A DNA stretch of 28,189 bases from an uncultured Prevotella sp. (GTDB lineage Bacteria > Bacteroidota > Bacteroidia > Bacteroidales > Bacteroidaceae), in assembly GCA_934190685.1 (NCBI GenBank), contig CAKPTK010000014.1:1-28189 (forward strand), in the 5' to 3' direction. The notes under the pieces are model-generated. The model saw nothing but the letters and a program-made list of their open reading frames with translations. It searched no databases and was not told where the DNA came from. Both the position numbers and the translations under genes were made by a program. This document shows, piece after piece, positions 16,223 to 25,376 of the stretch; positions within the stretch are counted from its first letter, which is position 1; the number at the start of each line of letters is the position of its first letter.

Positions 16223-18889
16223 ATGAAAAACAAACGATACATCGCACTCTTCATGCTCGGCATGGGCACCTTGGGAATTCAAGCCCAGAACTGGCCCGCA
16301 CCGACCACAGAATCCAAGCCAGCCGCCCGCTGGTGGTGGCTCGGCTCCGCCCTTGACGAAACCGACGTGAAATGGAACATGGAACAATATGCCAGCCACG
16401 GTCTGGGCGCTCTCGAAATCACACCCCTCTACGGCGTACAAGGCAACGACAAGAACAACATTCCTTATCTGTCGCCACGCTGGATGCAGATGCTTCAGTA
16501 CATTGAGAACGAAGGCAAGCGCACAGGCATCGAGATAGACATGAACACCGGAACAGGATGGCCCTTCGGCGGTCCAAACGTGAAAATCTCGGACGGAGCC
16601 TGCAAGGCCATCTTCATAGACAAGACCGTGCAGACCGCCAAGAAAAAGGAGACCGTCACCCTCGACGTGAACGTGGAGGACAAGAAAGACGCCCCCTATG
16701 CCACCCTGCAAAGAGTCATGGCCTACGACACGACTAACGGAACGGCCCTTGACCTCACTTCCTTTACCAAAGACGGCATGCTGACTTGGAAGCCTGGCGT
16801 AAAAGGGTCGTGGCGCATCATCGCCCTCTATGCCGGACGTACCCGGCAGATGGTAAAGCGTGCGGCTCCAGGTGGCGAGGGCTATGTCATCGACCACTTC
16901 GACAAAGACGCTGTGGCAAGATACCTCCACACCTTCGACGAGGCGTTCAGTAAGAGTGGCGTGGAATATCCACATACATTCTTTAATGATTCCTACGAGG
17001 TGTTCGGTGCCAACTGGACCCCCACCCTGCTCGATGAATTCGCCAAGCGCAGAGGCTATAAGTTGGAAGACCATCTGACATCACTCATCGACATATATAA
17101 GAAAGGTGGAACTTATACAGACGCAGATTTGAAAGTGCTCTCAGACTACCGTGAGACGCTCGGCGACATGCTGCTCCACAACTTCACCGACCAATGGGCA
17201 AGTTGGGCACACAGCCACAACGCCATCGTGCGCAACCAGGCACACGGTTCACCTGCCAATCTGATTGACTGCTACTCTGCCGTGGACATTCCAGAAATCG
17301 AGGGCTTCGGACTCTCCGACTTCGGCATCAAGGGTCTGCGCAAGGACCCAGGCAAGACCCGTCGCAACGACTCCGACTTCTCCATGCTGAAATATGCATC
17401 GTCTGCCGCCCATATCAATGCCAAGCCTTACACCAGCAGCGAGACCTTCACCTGGCTGACGGAGCATTTCCGCACCTCACTCTCCCAAATGAAACCCGAC
17501 ATGGACCTGATGTTCGTGGCAGGCGTCAACCACATGTTCTTCCACGGCACATGCTACTCGCCCAAGGACGATCCATGGCCAGGATGGAAGTTCTATGCCT
17601 CCATCGACATGTCACCCACCAACAGCATCTGGCGCGACGCTCCCTATTTCCTGAAATACATCCAGCGCAGCCAGAGTTTCATGCAGATGGGCAAGTCGGA
17701 CAATGACTTCCTCGTCTATCTGCCCATCCGTAACATATGGCTCAAACCCGCCAAGAGCATGCTGATGATGTTCACCATCCATGCCATGGGTGACAATGCG
17801 CCCGAATTCCGCCAGACGATTCTTGACATCGACGCCATGGGCTACGACTGCGACTATATCAGTGACAAATATCTTTTCACCACAAATATGAAAAACGGCA
17901 AGTTGCAGACCGCAGCAGGCACTTCCTACCATGGCATCATCATCCCCGATGGAGCCATCCTCACACCTGAGCTGAAAGCGCATCTCGACCAGCTGCAAGC
18001 ACAGGGTGCCCACGTCATCTACGGACTCAAGCCTGATGAAATGGCCGCTGCCGCCAAGGTGGAAGAAATGAGACTGCCAAGAGACGGCAAGCCTGGAATG
18101 AAAACAATCCGCCGCAGCAACGACAAGGGCTACCACTACTTCATCTCCAATCTCACGCCAAACGACCAAGACAACTACTTCAAACTTGGCGTGGACTATC
18201 AAGACGCCCTGTGGTTCGACCCCATTGACGGAAAGCGCTACAAAGTGGAGACCAAGGACGGAAAAATCCATGTGACACTCAAGAGCGGTGAGTCCATGAT
18301 TCTCCAGACTTTCAACAGTCCGCTGACCGATCAGGAGAAAGAAGGCGTGGACTTCAAGCCTCAGGTGGCAGCCGACGCTCCTACGATCGACCTGACCAAC
18401 AATCCATGGACACTCAGTTTCATCGAAGAGGCACCGAAGGTGGACAAGACCTTCAAGCTCAACAAACTGCAGACATGGGAGAACCTGGACGATGACAGCG
18501 TGAAGGTGACCATGGGAACAGGCGTTTACACCACACAAGTGAAATTGACCGCCAAGCAACTCAAGGGTGCCAAGGGATGGATGATCGACCTCGGCGACGT
18601 GCGCGAGAGTGCCCGGGTCTATGTCAACGACAAATTGTTGGGTTGCGCTTGGTGCGTACCCTATCAGCTCGACCTTGGAAAAGCTTTCAAGCCCGGCGTG
18701 AACACCATCCGCATCGAGGTGACAAACCTGCCCGCCAACCGCATTGCCGACCTCGACCGTCGTGGTGTAAAATGGCGCAAGTTCAACGAAATCAATGTGG
18801 TGGACATCAACTACAAGAAGACCAGCTACGCAGATTGGGCACCTGTGCCACGCGGCCTCAACTCTTCCGTCAAGTTGATCAAATACTAA
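16223..18889 (+). CDS. GH106-type alpha-L-rhamnosidase
   Basis: 888 residues with a signal peptide cleaved near IQAQ-NW (about 22). The N-terminal barrel opens with RWWWLG (36-41), LGALEITPLYGV and TGTGWPFGGP (109-118), the pattern of large GH106 enzymes. HTFFNDSYEVFGANWTP near 250-270 holds a conserved acidic pair likely to be in the active site. A beta-sandwich with a galactose-binding-like fold closes the protein (ARVYVNDKLLGCAWCVPYQL, ending NSSVKLIKY). The family releases terminal L-rhamnose from pectic polysaccharides. It follows the GH105 gene after 161 nt, separated by a hairpin, and no TAnnTTTG box was identified directly before it, so partial read-through from GH105 is possible. Confidence 0.87.
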   Translation: MKNKRYIALFMLGMGTLGIQAQNWPAPTTESKPAARWWWLGSALDETDVKWNMEQYASHGLGALEITPLYGVQGNDKNNIPYLSPRWMQMLQYIENEGKRTGIEIDMNTGTGWPFGGPNVKISDGACKAIFIDKTVQTAKKKETVTLDVNVEDKKDAPYATLQRVMAYDTTNGTALDLTSFTKDGMLTWKPGVKGSWRIIALYAGRTRQMVKRAAPGGEGYVIDHFDKDAVARYLHTFDEAFSKSGVEYPHTFFNDSYEVFGANWTPTLLDEFAKRRGYKLEDHLTSLIDIYKKGGTYTDADLKVLSDYRETLGDMLLHNFTDQWASWAHSHNAIVRNQAHGSPANLIDCYSAVDIPEIEGFGLSDFGIKGLRKDPGKTRRNDSDFSMLKYASSAAHINAKPYTSSETFTWLTEHFRTSLSQMKPDMDLMFVAGVNHMFFHGTCYSPKDDPWPGWKFYASIDMSPTNSIWRDAPYFLKYIQRSQSFMQMGKSDNDFLVYLPIRNIWLKPAKSMLMMFTIHAMGDNAPEFRQTILDIDAMGYDCDYISDKYLFTTNMKNGKLQTAAGTSYHGIIIPDGAILTPELKAHLDQLQAQGAHVIYGLKPDEMAAAAKVEEMRLPRDGKPGMKTIRRSNDKGYHYFISNLTPNDQDNYFKLGVDYQDALWFDPIDGKRYKVETKDGKIHVTLKSGESMILQTFNSPLTDQEKEGVDFKPQVAADAPTIDLTNNPWTLSFIEEAPKVDKTFKLNKLQTWENLDDDSVKVTMGTGVYTTQVKLTAKQLKGAKGWMIDLGDVRESARVYVNDKLLGCAWCVPYQLDLGKAFKPGVNTIRIEVTNLPANRIADLDRRGVKWRKFNEINVVDINYKKTSYADWAPVPRGLNSSVKLIKY

Positions 18890-18917
18890 ACATACGGCAA
18901 CATTTATCAAATAACTT

Positions 18918-18947
18918 AAAAAGTCACGACTTGTGTCGTGACTTTTT
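18918..18947 (+). terminator. Terminator of GH106 gene
   Basis: AAAAAGTCACGAC (18918-18930), a TTGT loop, and GTCGTGACTTTTT (18935-18947): a perfect 13-bp stem followed by U-rich sequence. The next promoter begins two bases later. Confidence 0.92.
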
Positions 18948-18949
18948 TG

Positions 18950-18957
18950 TATCTTTG
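18950..18957 (+). promoter_or_regulatory. Promoter of serine-hydrolase gene, -7 element
   Basis: TATCTTTG lies directly after the GH106 terminator. It falls inside the longest open frame (from 18938), so the start codon must be the ATG at 19001. The sequence expected to be -33 lies within the terminator stem. Confidence 0.65.
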
Positions 18958-19000
18958 TGTTCCATTTCTCTATCAAGGAGGTATATTACACACATCTATT

Positions 19001-20320
19001 ATGGGAAGAAGACTGAAAAAGAAATACAAGATAACATTCTCCATCTGCGGCATCATCATCCTCGCTGGAATCGTTTTCTCACTCACACGTTGTCTGTCGC
19101 GCTGTACCACCACACGACAAGAAGTTCAACAGGAGCGGCAATGGAAACATCTCAACGACACGCTCACCAATAGCATGTCGGCTGTCGGGGGGATGGATTC
19201 CATCATGGAGCGCTATCTGAAACGCTGGGAGCTAAATGGAGCACAACTCGCCATCTCGCGCCATGACTCCTTGCTTTACGCACGAGGCTTTGGATGGGCG
19301 GACATGGAACGGAACCAACTCATGGAGCCGTCGAACATCATGCGCCTCGCCTCCGTATCAAAACTGGTCACTGCCATTGGCGTGATGAAACTGCGCGAAA
19401 TGGGGAAGGTGCGTCTTTCCGACCACGTGTTCGGTCCCAAAGGTATCCTCAACGATACTGCTTACACCAACGTTATCAAGGACAAACGCTATTTCGACAT
19501 CACTGTCGAGCAGTTGCTACGACACAAGGCAGGATTCAACAACTATGCCGGTGACCCCATGTTCTCCACCCGCTATATCATCATGCAGAACCACCTCACC
19601 ACACCTCCCGACCACCACACCCTATTGCGCATTCTTCTCAAGCGCCACCTCGGATACACACCGGGACAGGGCAAGCACTATTCCAATCTCGGCTACACAC
19701 TGCTTTCGATGATTATTGAGAAACGCTCCGGCATGAGCTACGAGCAGTTCATGAAGAAAAACGTGCTACTACCCGCAGGATGCTACGACTTCCACATTGC
19801 AGGAAACTATCTGAAAGACCGCAGAAAAAACGAGGTAAAATACTATATGCACAAAGGTTCTGAACCCGTATATGAATACAACAACAGCGGACAGAAGGTG
19901 GAAAAGTGCTATGGAGAAAACGACATTCCCCGATTGGCAGGTGCGGGGGCTTGGTGCGCCTCTGCGGCAGAACTGAGCAGACTTGTCGCTACAGTCGACG
20001 GAATGGACCGCATCCCCGACATCCTGTCCGAGGAAAGTGTCGGACTGATGACCAGCGAAATGCCCGACCACGACTACTCACTGGGGTGGAACTATACCGC
20101 CAAGAACCAGCCATGGATCCGCACTGGCTCGCTGTCAGGCACCAGTGCCATCGTCCTAAAATACCCCGACGGCGAGTGCTGGATTCTCATCACCAATACC
20201 AGTACATGGAAAGGTCATGGTTTCTCCAAAGATACCATGGCGTTGTTTGACAAGCTACGCAAAAAATACAGTGCCCGTCTGCCGAAACAAGACCTGTTCT
20301 TCTACGGCAAGACCCGCTGA
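19001..20320 (+). CDS. Serine hydrolase, beta-lactamase/PBP class C family, membrane-anchored
   Basis: 439 residues from the ATG at 19001, chosen because the promoter -7 box is at 18950-18957. A positively charged start (MGRRLKKKYK) precedes one membrane helix at 11-28, so the enzyme is probably anchored facing the periplasm. The catalytic Ser is in SVSK (S118, K121), the Tyr motif is YSN (227-229), and a KTG-like RTGSLSG lies near the C-terminus. This fold includes class C beta-lactamases, D-alanyl-D-alanine peptidases and esterases. The sequence does not show which activity it has. A MATE exporter follows but has its own promoter. Confidence 0.9.
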   Translation: MGRRLKKKYKITFSICGIIILAGIVFSLTRCLSRCTTTRQEVQQERQWKHLNDTLTNSMSAVGGMDSIMERYLKRWELNGAQLAISRHDSLLYARGFGWADMERNQLMEPSNIMRLASVSKLVTAIGVMKLREMGKVRLSDHVFGPKGILNDTAYTNVIKDKRYFDITVEQLLRHKAGFNNYAGDPMFSTRYIIMQNHLTTPPDHHTLLRILLKRHLGYTPGQGKHYSNLGYTLLSMIIEKRSGMSYEQFMKKNVLLPAGCYDFHIAGNYLKDRRKNEVKYYMHKGSEPVYEYNNSGQKVEKCYGENDIPRLAGAGAWCASAAELSRLVATVDGMDRIPDILSEESVGLMTSEMPDHDYSLGWNYTAKNQPWIRTGSLSGTSAIVLKYPDGECWILITNTSTWKGHGFSKDTMALFDKLRKKYSARLPKQDLFFYGKTR

Positions 20321-20386
20321 CCCCAACAAGGGCGGACTCACCCACATACCGAATCTGGCCCGTATACATTTTATCTTTTCTCATAC

Positions 20387-20445
20387 CAAAATTACGGATA
20401 AACTCAGCAGGGGCATTCTCCTTCGGAAAAAACACCGTAATTTTG
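20387..20445. promoter_or_regulatory. MATE promoter within an 11-bp inverted repeat
   Basis: The plus-strand -7 element TAATTTTG (20438-20445) lies in CCGTAATTTTG (20435-20445). Its exact inverted copy, CAAAATTACGG, lies at 20387-20397, with 37 nt between. The copy would read as a -7 element on the minus strand, pointing into the 3' end of the serine-hydrolase gene. It may be an operator or a divergent promoter pair. Confidence 0.6.
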
Positions 20446-20492
20446 CATACAGGGAACAAGCATTTCATGAAACCTAAATACTTCTCCAACAG

Positions 20493-21926
20493 ATGAAATC
20501 CTCCAAGGAAAAGGAAGAACTGCTGCTGCTCATCCGCCAGCACAAGCCCATGACCATGCGTCAGCAACTGCGACTGATGCTGCAGCTCAGCACCCCTGCC
20601 ATCCTGGCACAACTCACCACCCCCATCATGCAGTATATCGACGCATCGATGGTGGGCAGCATGGGCGCCGAGGCGTCCGCTGCCATCGGCATCACAGAGT
20701 CAACCTCATGGCTGATGGGCAGCATCTGCTCAGCCATCGCTGCGGGATTCTACGTGCAAGTGGCACACCTTCTGGGAAGCGACGACAGCCAACAGGCACG
20801 CTCCGTGCTGCGCCAAGGCATCACAGCCGCCCTCACAGCCAGTCTCGTCATTGCCCTCACAGCCCTCGCCATCAGTCCGTTTCTGCCCGTGTGGTTGGGC
20901 GGCAACGACAACATCAACGGCATGGCGTCCCACTATTTCGCCATTATCGCCCTGTTCGGTCCCGTGTTCATGCTCAACATGCTCGGTGCAGGCATGCTCC
21001 GCAGCAGTGGCAATATCGTGGTGCCCAGTGTCCTCAACGTGGTGATGATGGCACTTGACGTGGTGTTCAATTTCTTCCTTATCTTTCCCTCACGCACGCT
21101 GAGTGTATTGGGTATAGACCTCTTTATTCCGGGAGCGGGTCTCTCCGTCATGGGCGCCGCCCTTGGCACGGCATTGGCAGAGACCGTGTCAGCTTCTCTG
21201 ATGATGTATTTTCTCTGCTGCCGCTCCAAGGAATTGTCGCTTCACATTGACTCGGGCCGTTTCCGCCCCTCTTTCGACTGCTTGCGCAACGCCTTTCGCA
21301 TCAGTGCCCCCATGGGGCTGCAACAGGTAATCATGTGCAGTGCTTACATCGCCATGACCATCATCATCGCCCCTCTGGGCACCTTCGCCATTGCCGCCAA
21401 CTCGTTCGGAGTCATCATCGAAAGTCTGTGCTACATGCCAGGGTACGGCATCGCCGACGCAGCCACCACGCTGGTGGGACAGAGCCTTGGAGCCGGAAGG
21501 GCGGATTTAATGAAACGCTTTGCCTACATCGCTGTCGCCATGGGTATGGGCGTGATGGCTGTAATGGGCTGCGTAATGTATGCCGGAGCACCTTTCGCAA
21601 TGGAGATGATGACGCCCGTAGAGGAAGTAAGACAATTGGGTGTCGAGGTACTGCGCATTGAGGCATTTGCCGAACCGATGTTCGCAGCCGCCATCGTCAG
21701 CTATGGTGTCTTCGTCGGCACTGCCAACACCATTATTCCGAGCGGCATGAACCTCGTCAGCATGTGGGGAGTGCGCATTGTACTCGCCGCCATCCTCGCA
21801 CCATCCTTGGGACTGAAAGGTGTATGGATTGCCATGTGCGCAGAGTTGTGCTTCCGAGGCTTTATCTTCCTCTGTCGACTACGCTGGGGCAACTGGGTGA
21901 AAGCCACCTCGCCCGTCAAGCAATAA
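20493..21926 (+). CDS. MATE-family multidrug/metabolite exporter
   Basis: 477 residues with about twelve membrane segments in two related halves. The first half has STPAILAQLTTPIMQYIDAS and MVGSMGAEASAAIGI. The second has SAPMGLQQVIMCSAYIAMTI and YGIADAATTLVGQSLGAGR, a very typical MATE pattern. The family expels cationic drugs and metabolites against a sodium or proton gradient across the inner membrane. It is a single-gene unit with a TAATTTTG promoter about 48 nt before the ATG. The substrate is unknown. The upstream beta-lactamase-fold gene is not clearly linked to it. Confidence 0.93.
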   Translation: MKSSKEKEELLLLIRQHKPMTMRQQLRLMLQLSTPAILAQLTTPIMQYIDASMVGSMGAEASAAIGITESTSWLMGSICSAIAAGFYVQVAHLLGSDDSQQARSVLRQGITAALTASLVIALTALAISPFLPVWLGGNDNINGMASHYFAIIALFGPVFMLNMLGAGMLRSSGNIVVPSVLNVVMMALDVVFNFFLIFPSRTLSVLGIDLFIPGAGLSVMGAALGTALAETVSASLMMYFLCCRSKELSLHIDSGRFRPSFDCLRNAFRISAPMGLQQVIMCSAYIAMTIIIAPLGTFAIAANSFGVIIESLCYMPGYGIADAATTLVGQSLGAGRADLMKRFAYIAVAMGMGVMAVMGCVMYAGAPFAMEMMTPVEEVRQLGVEVLRIEAFAEPMFAAAIVSYGVFVGTANTIIPSGMNLVSMWGVRIVLAAILAPSLGLKGVWIAMCAELCFRGFIFLCRLRWGNWVKATSPVKQ

Positions 21927-22027
21927 ACACCACTACAACTGTTTTTCTTTCCTCTACGGTGAAGAACTATGACAACATCTATATAATATAAACAACAAAC
22001 ATACAACAACGAACATCATATTTTATT

Positions 22028-22873
22028 ATGGAATTGATCAAGAACAAGGTATTCGGAGGCGAGCGTCCTCTGTTTGAAATCCACGATACCGAACTCGACC
22101 ACGTACGCGTGACATTCGGTGAATCGGGTGTCAAGGAATGCAGCAATATCATTTGCCGCAATTGTTATTTCGAAGGCAAGTACCCTCTGTGGCACGTTGA
22201 CGGTTCAGAGATTATCAACTGCTATTTCGCACCTGGCTCACGCTCCGCCATTTGGTATTCCAACGACATGAAAATGACAGATTGTGTCATCAATGGTCCA
22301 AAATTCTTCCGCGAGATGAAGAATCTCGAACTCAACAACGTGACCATCAATGATGCAGACGAGACTTTCTGGGGCATTGACGGACTGACCCTCAACAATG
22401 TGGTGCTTCATGAAGGTACCTATCCGTTTATGCACTGTCGCAACATCAAGGTAGACGGACTGGAGAGTGACAGCAAGTACGTATTCCAATACTGTCGCGA
22501 TGTGGAAATACACAACGCCAAGATAGACACCAAGGACTCATTCTGGGAAGTGGACAACGTGACTGTCTACGACTCCGAGCTCAATGGCGAGTATCTCGGT
22601 TGGCACTCGCGCAACCTGCGTCTCATCAACTGCCATATCTCTGGAGAGCAACCATTATGTTATGCAGAGAACCTGATACTTGAAAACTGCACCTTCGACC
22701 CCGAATGCGACCGGGCGTTCGAATACTCCACCCTTCAGGCGGACATACGAGGTACAATCAAGAGCATCAAGAACCCTACCTCAGGCAAGATTATTGCCGA
22801 TGGCTATGGCGAAATCATTCTCGACCATAACGTAAAGGCACCTGCCGACTGCGAAATCGCCATCCGCAAATAA
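22028..22873 (+). CDS. DUF3737 right-handed beta-helix protein
   Basis: 281 residues with no signal peptide or membrane helix. It consists of repeated short strands of about 20 residues (SNIICRNCYFEGKYPLWHVD, SEIINCYFAPGSRSAIWYSN, MKNLELNNVTINDADETFWG, RNLRLINCHISGEQPLCYAE), typical of a right-handed beta-helix. The sequence fits the DUF3737 family, whose function is not known. The gene is followed after 16 nt by a PatB/MalY lyase gene and then, after 2 nt, by a GH43 gene, so all three probably share a transcript. I recall the DUF3737-PatB pairing from other genomes, but I cannot verify it here. No clear Bacteroidota promoter is visible in the 100 nt upstream. Confidence 0.88.
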   Translation: MELIKNKVFGGERPLFEIHDTELDHVRVTFGESGVKECSNIICRNCYFEGKYPLWHVDGSEIINCYFAPGSRSAIWYSNDMKMTDCVINGPKFFREMKNLELNNVTINDADETFWGIDGLTLNNVVLHEGTYPFMHCRNIKVDGLESDSKYVFQYCRDVEIHNAKIDTKDSFWEVDNVTVYDSELNGEYLGWHSRNLRLINCHISGEQPLCYAENLILENCTFDPECDRAFEYSTLQADIRGTIKSIKNPTSGKIIADGYGEIILDHNVKAPADCEIAIRK

Positions 22874-22889
22874 TAAAATCAAACAGCCC

Positions 22890-24068
22890 ATGACTTACGA
22901 CTTCGACAAACTCACCAACCGCCGCCACACCAATTCTTACAAGTGGGACTCGGCTCCCGATGGAGTGCTACCACTGTGGGTGGCAGACATGGATTTCGAG
23001 ACCGCACCGGTCATCGTCGACGCTCTCGAGCGCAGAGTGGCACACGGCATCTTCGGCTATACCCGAGTGCCCGACGCCTATTATCAATCCGTGGCAGACT
23101 GGTTCCGTCTGTGCCATGGATGGACGTTCGACAAGGAGTGGATACTCTACACTTCAGGTGTCGTGCCCGCTCTCTCCGCCATTATCAAGGCACTCACACG
23201 ACCTGGTGACCAAGTCATCGTTCAAGGCCCTGTCTACAATTGTTTCTTCTCCTCCATCCGCAACAACGGCTGTGAGATTGTGTCTAATAGTTTGATCTAT
23301 GAGAACCAAACTTACCACATCAACTTCGAAGACCTCGAGCGTAAATGTGCCCAACCCAAAGCGAAGTTGTTGCTGCTCTGCAACCCTCACAACCCGGCAG
23401 GAAGAGTGTGGACACGCAACGAATTGCTTCACATCGGTGAAATCTGCCTGCGCCACGGCGTGCGAGTAGTGGCAGACGAGATTCATTGCGAATTCGCCTT
23501 TTCTGGACATACCTACATTCCCTTTGGTTCGCTGTCACCCGAACTCATGCACAATGCCATCATATGTAACTCGCCCAGCAAGGCATTCAACACAGCAGGT
23601 CTACAGATTGCCAATATCATTTGCGACGATGCCGACATCCGAAGGAAAATAGACAGGGCTATCAACATCAACGAGGTGTGCGACGTCAATCCTTTCGGTG
23701 TGGTAGCGCTCATGGCAGCCTACAGCGACCAAGGAGCGGAATGGCTCCAAGCGCTCAACGACTATCTCTTGACGAACTATCATTGCTTGCGTGATTTCTT
23801 CGCCACCCACCTACCGCAATTCCCCGTCACCCGTCTCGAGGGTACCTACCTCGTTTGGGTGGACTGCTCCGCCCTGCCTTGCGACTCCGAAGCCATCGAA
23901 CATGAACTACTCAAGGAGGAAAAGGTTTGGATTAACGCCGGGGAGATGTACGGCGAGGAGGGACGCCACTTTATCCGCATCAATATCGCCTGTCCGCGCC
24001 AACGGTTGACCGACGGACTGGAAAGAGTAGCGCACGGACTCACACGATTAATCACTCAAAAGCCATAA
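22890..24068 (+). CDS. patB: PatB/MalY-type PLP-dependent C-S lyase
   Basis: 392 residues, a fold-type I aminotransferase of the MalY/PatB group. The opening motif (FDKLTNRRHTNSYKWD, then LPLWVADMDFETAP) is diagnostic of the group. CNPHNPAGRVW holds the PLP-ring Asn (N165), VVADEIHCEF the Asp (D196), and NSPSKAFNTAGLQ the Schiff-base Lys (K231). Such enzymes split cystathionine or cysteine conjugates into ammonia, pyruvate and a thiol; some members also act as regulators (MalY in E. coli). It is cytosolic. It sits between the DUF3737 gene and a secreted GH43 gene in one tight cluster, an odd partner for a glycosidase. Confidence 0.92.
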   Translation: MTYDFDKLTNRRHTNSYKWDSAPDGVLPLWVADMDFETAPVIVDALERRVAHGIFGYTRVPDAYYQSVADWFRLCHGWTFDKEWILYTSGVVPALSAIIKALTRPGDQVIVQGPVYNCFFSSIRNNGCEIVSNSLIYENQTYHINFEDLERKCAQPKAKLLLLCNPHNPAGRVWTRNELLHIGEICLRHGVRVVADEIHCEFAFSGHTYIPFGSLSPELMHNAIICNSPSKAFNTAGLQIANIICDDADIRRKIDRAININEVCDVNPFGVVALMAAYSDQGAEWLQALNDYLLTNYHCLRDFFATHLPQFPVTRLEGTYLVWVDCSALPCDSEAIEHELLKEEKVWINAGEMYGEEGRHFIRINIACPRQRLTDGLERVAHGLTRLITQKP

Positions 24069-24070
24069 TC

Positions 24071-25099
24071 ATGAAAATACGACAAGCTCTATTCCTAACA
24101 ATTGCCTCGGCACTCACGCTTACCGCCAATGGCGCAACGCCTGAGACCAACCCTAAAGAGAAGCAGACGATGGCGGTGAACCCCATTCTCCCCGGATTCC
24201 ATGCAGACCCCGAAATTCTTTATTCGCACAAGACCAAGCGATACTACATCTATTCCACCACCGACGGCACCCCCGGTTGGGGCGGATGGCAATACTACGC
24301 TTTTTCATCGAAAGACCTCAAGCACTGGAAGGACGAAGGCGTAGTGCTCGATGCCAAGAGCGACCAAGTGGCATGGGCAAACGGCTACCTCTGGGCACCG
24401 GCAGCTGAGGAAGTGAAAGTGGGTAAGGGTAAATACCGCTATTTTCTCTATTTCAGCGCACGTCCCAACGACAACGGACGTAAACAGATAGGTGTGGCTG
24501 TGGCTGATTCGCCTACAGGACCCTTCCGTGACTTAGGCCATGCCCTTATCGCCAAGAACCATCCTGGTTGCCGAGGCCAGCTTATCGATGTCGACGTATT
24601 TGTCGACCCTGTGTCAGGCAAACCCTATCTCTACTGGGGTAACAGTTTCATGGCAGGTGCCGAGCTTGCCCCCAGCATGACCGCCATCAAGGACAGCACT
24701 GTCACCGTCATGACACCCCGTGGCGGCTCACTTCAGGACTATGCCTATCGCGAGGCCCCCTACGTATTCTACCGTAAAGGGCTTTACTATTTCATGTGGT
24801 CGGTAGACGACACGCGTTCACCCAACTACCATGTGGCTTATGGCACATCGCACTCACCGTTGGGTCCTATACGGGTGGCTGACCAACCCATAGTACTCCG
24901 TCAAGACCCCTCCCATGGAATCTACGGCACTGCCCACAACTCGGTCATCCAGGTGCCCGGCAAAGACGAGTGGTACATCGTCTATCACCGCATCAACAAG
25001 CAACACCTTAACGACCAACCTGGCGTCCACCGCGAAGTGTGCATCGACCGCTTGGAATTCAACGCTGATGGCACGATCAAGCCCGTTGTTCCCCATTGA
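24071..25099 (+). CDS. Secreted GH43-family glycoside hydrolase
   Basis: 342 residues, starting two bases after the patB stop. A signal peptide (MKIRQALFLTIASALTLTAN) leads to a single five-bladed propeller. The three GH43 acidic residues are visible: the base D46 in PGFHADPEI, the pKa-tuning Asp D173 in LIDVDVF, and the acid E228 in YREAPYVF. It has no extra binding module. The family mostly contains arabinofuranosidases, beta-xylosidases and exo-galactanases, and the specificity cannot be read from the sequence. The context of GH105 and GH106 genes favours a pectin side-chain role. It is the last gene of the DUF3737-patB cluster; a terminator follows. Confidence 0.92.
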   Translation: MKIRQALFLTIASALTLTANGATPETNPKEKQTMAVNPILPGFHADPEILYSHKTKRYYIYSTTDGTPGWGGWQYYAFSSKDLKHWKDEGVVLDAKSDQVAWANGYLWAPAAEEVKVGKGKYRYFLYFSARPNDNGRKQIGVAVADSPTGPFRDLGHALIAKNHPGCRGQLIDVDVFVDPVSGKPYLYWGNSFMAGAELAPSMTAIKDSTVTVMTPRGGSLQDYAYREAPYVFYRKGLYYFMWSVDDTRSPNYHVAYGTSHSPLGPIRVADQPIVLRQDPSHGIYGTAHNSVIQVPGKDEWYIVYHRINKQHLNDQPGVHREVCIDRLEFNADGTIKPVVPH

Positions 25100-25178
25100 T
25101 ACTTATAAACATTTTCACTTTCACTTGCTGGTTTCCAAGACAAAAGACAAGAAGTAGGAGGAGAAAAGAATATGAGTA

Positions 25179-25234
25179 GAAAGCCCAACAAAACCTGAGC
25201 TACGTGCAAAGATTTTGTTGGGTTTTCTCTTTTT
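25179..25234 (+). terminator. Terminator of DUF3737-patB-GH43 cluster
   Basis: GAAAGCCCAACAAAA (25179-25193) pairs with TTTTGTTGGGTTTTC (25213-25227), 15 bp with one G-U pair, followed by TCTTTTT. Confidence 0.9.
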
Positions 25235-25343
25235 ACCACACTACGTATATATAAAAGCGCACAAAGTATTACGAATCCTATTATTTCGGAAATATTTTGT
25301 AATAAATAGCAAGATAATTCTATCATTATTAAGAATTTATTAC

Positions 25344-25351
25344 TACTTTTG
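25344..25351 (+). promoter_or_regulatory. gltS promoter, -7 element
   Basis: TACTTTTG lies 25 nt before the ATG in a strongly A/T-rich region. No TTTG is present at -33. Between the terminator ending at 25234 and this box I see no other feature. Confidence 0.65.
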
Positions 25352-25376
25352 CACTCAGAAATAAACACACACAAAT

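Noticed and set aside
18938..19000. 21-residue N-terminal extension of the serine hydrolase
   Set aside because: It overlaps the GH106 terminator and the -7 box. The ATG at 19001 starts a normal membrane anchor.
19001..21926. Serine hydrolase and MATE exporter as an antibiotic-resistance island
   Set aside because: Each has its own promoter, no mobile element is nearby, and the hydrolase fold is shared by many non-resistance enzymes.
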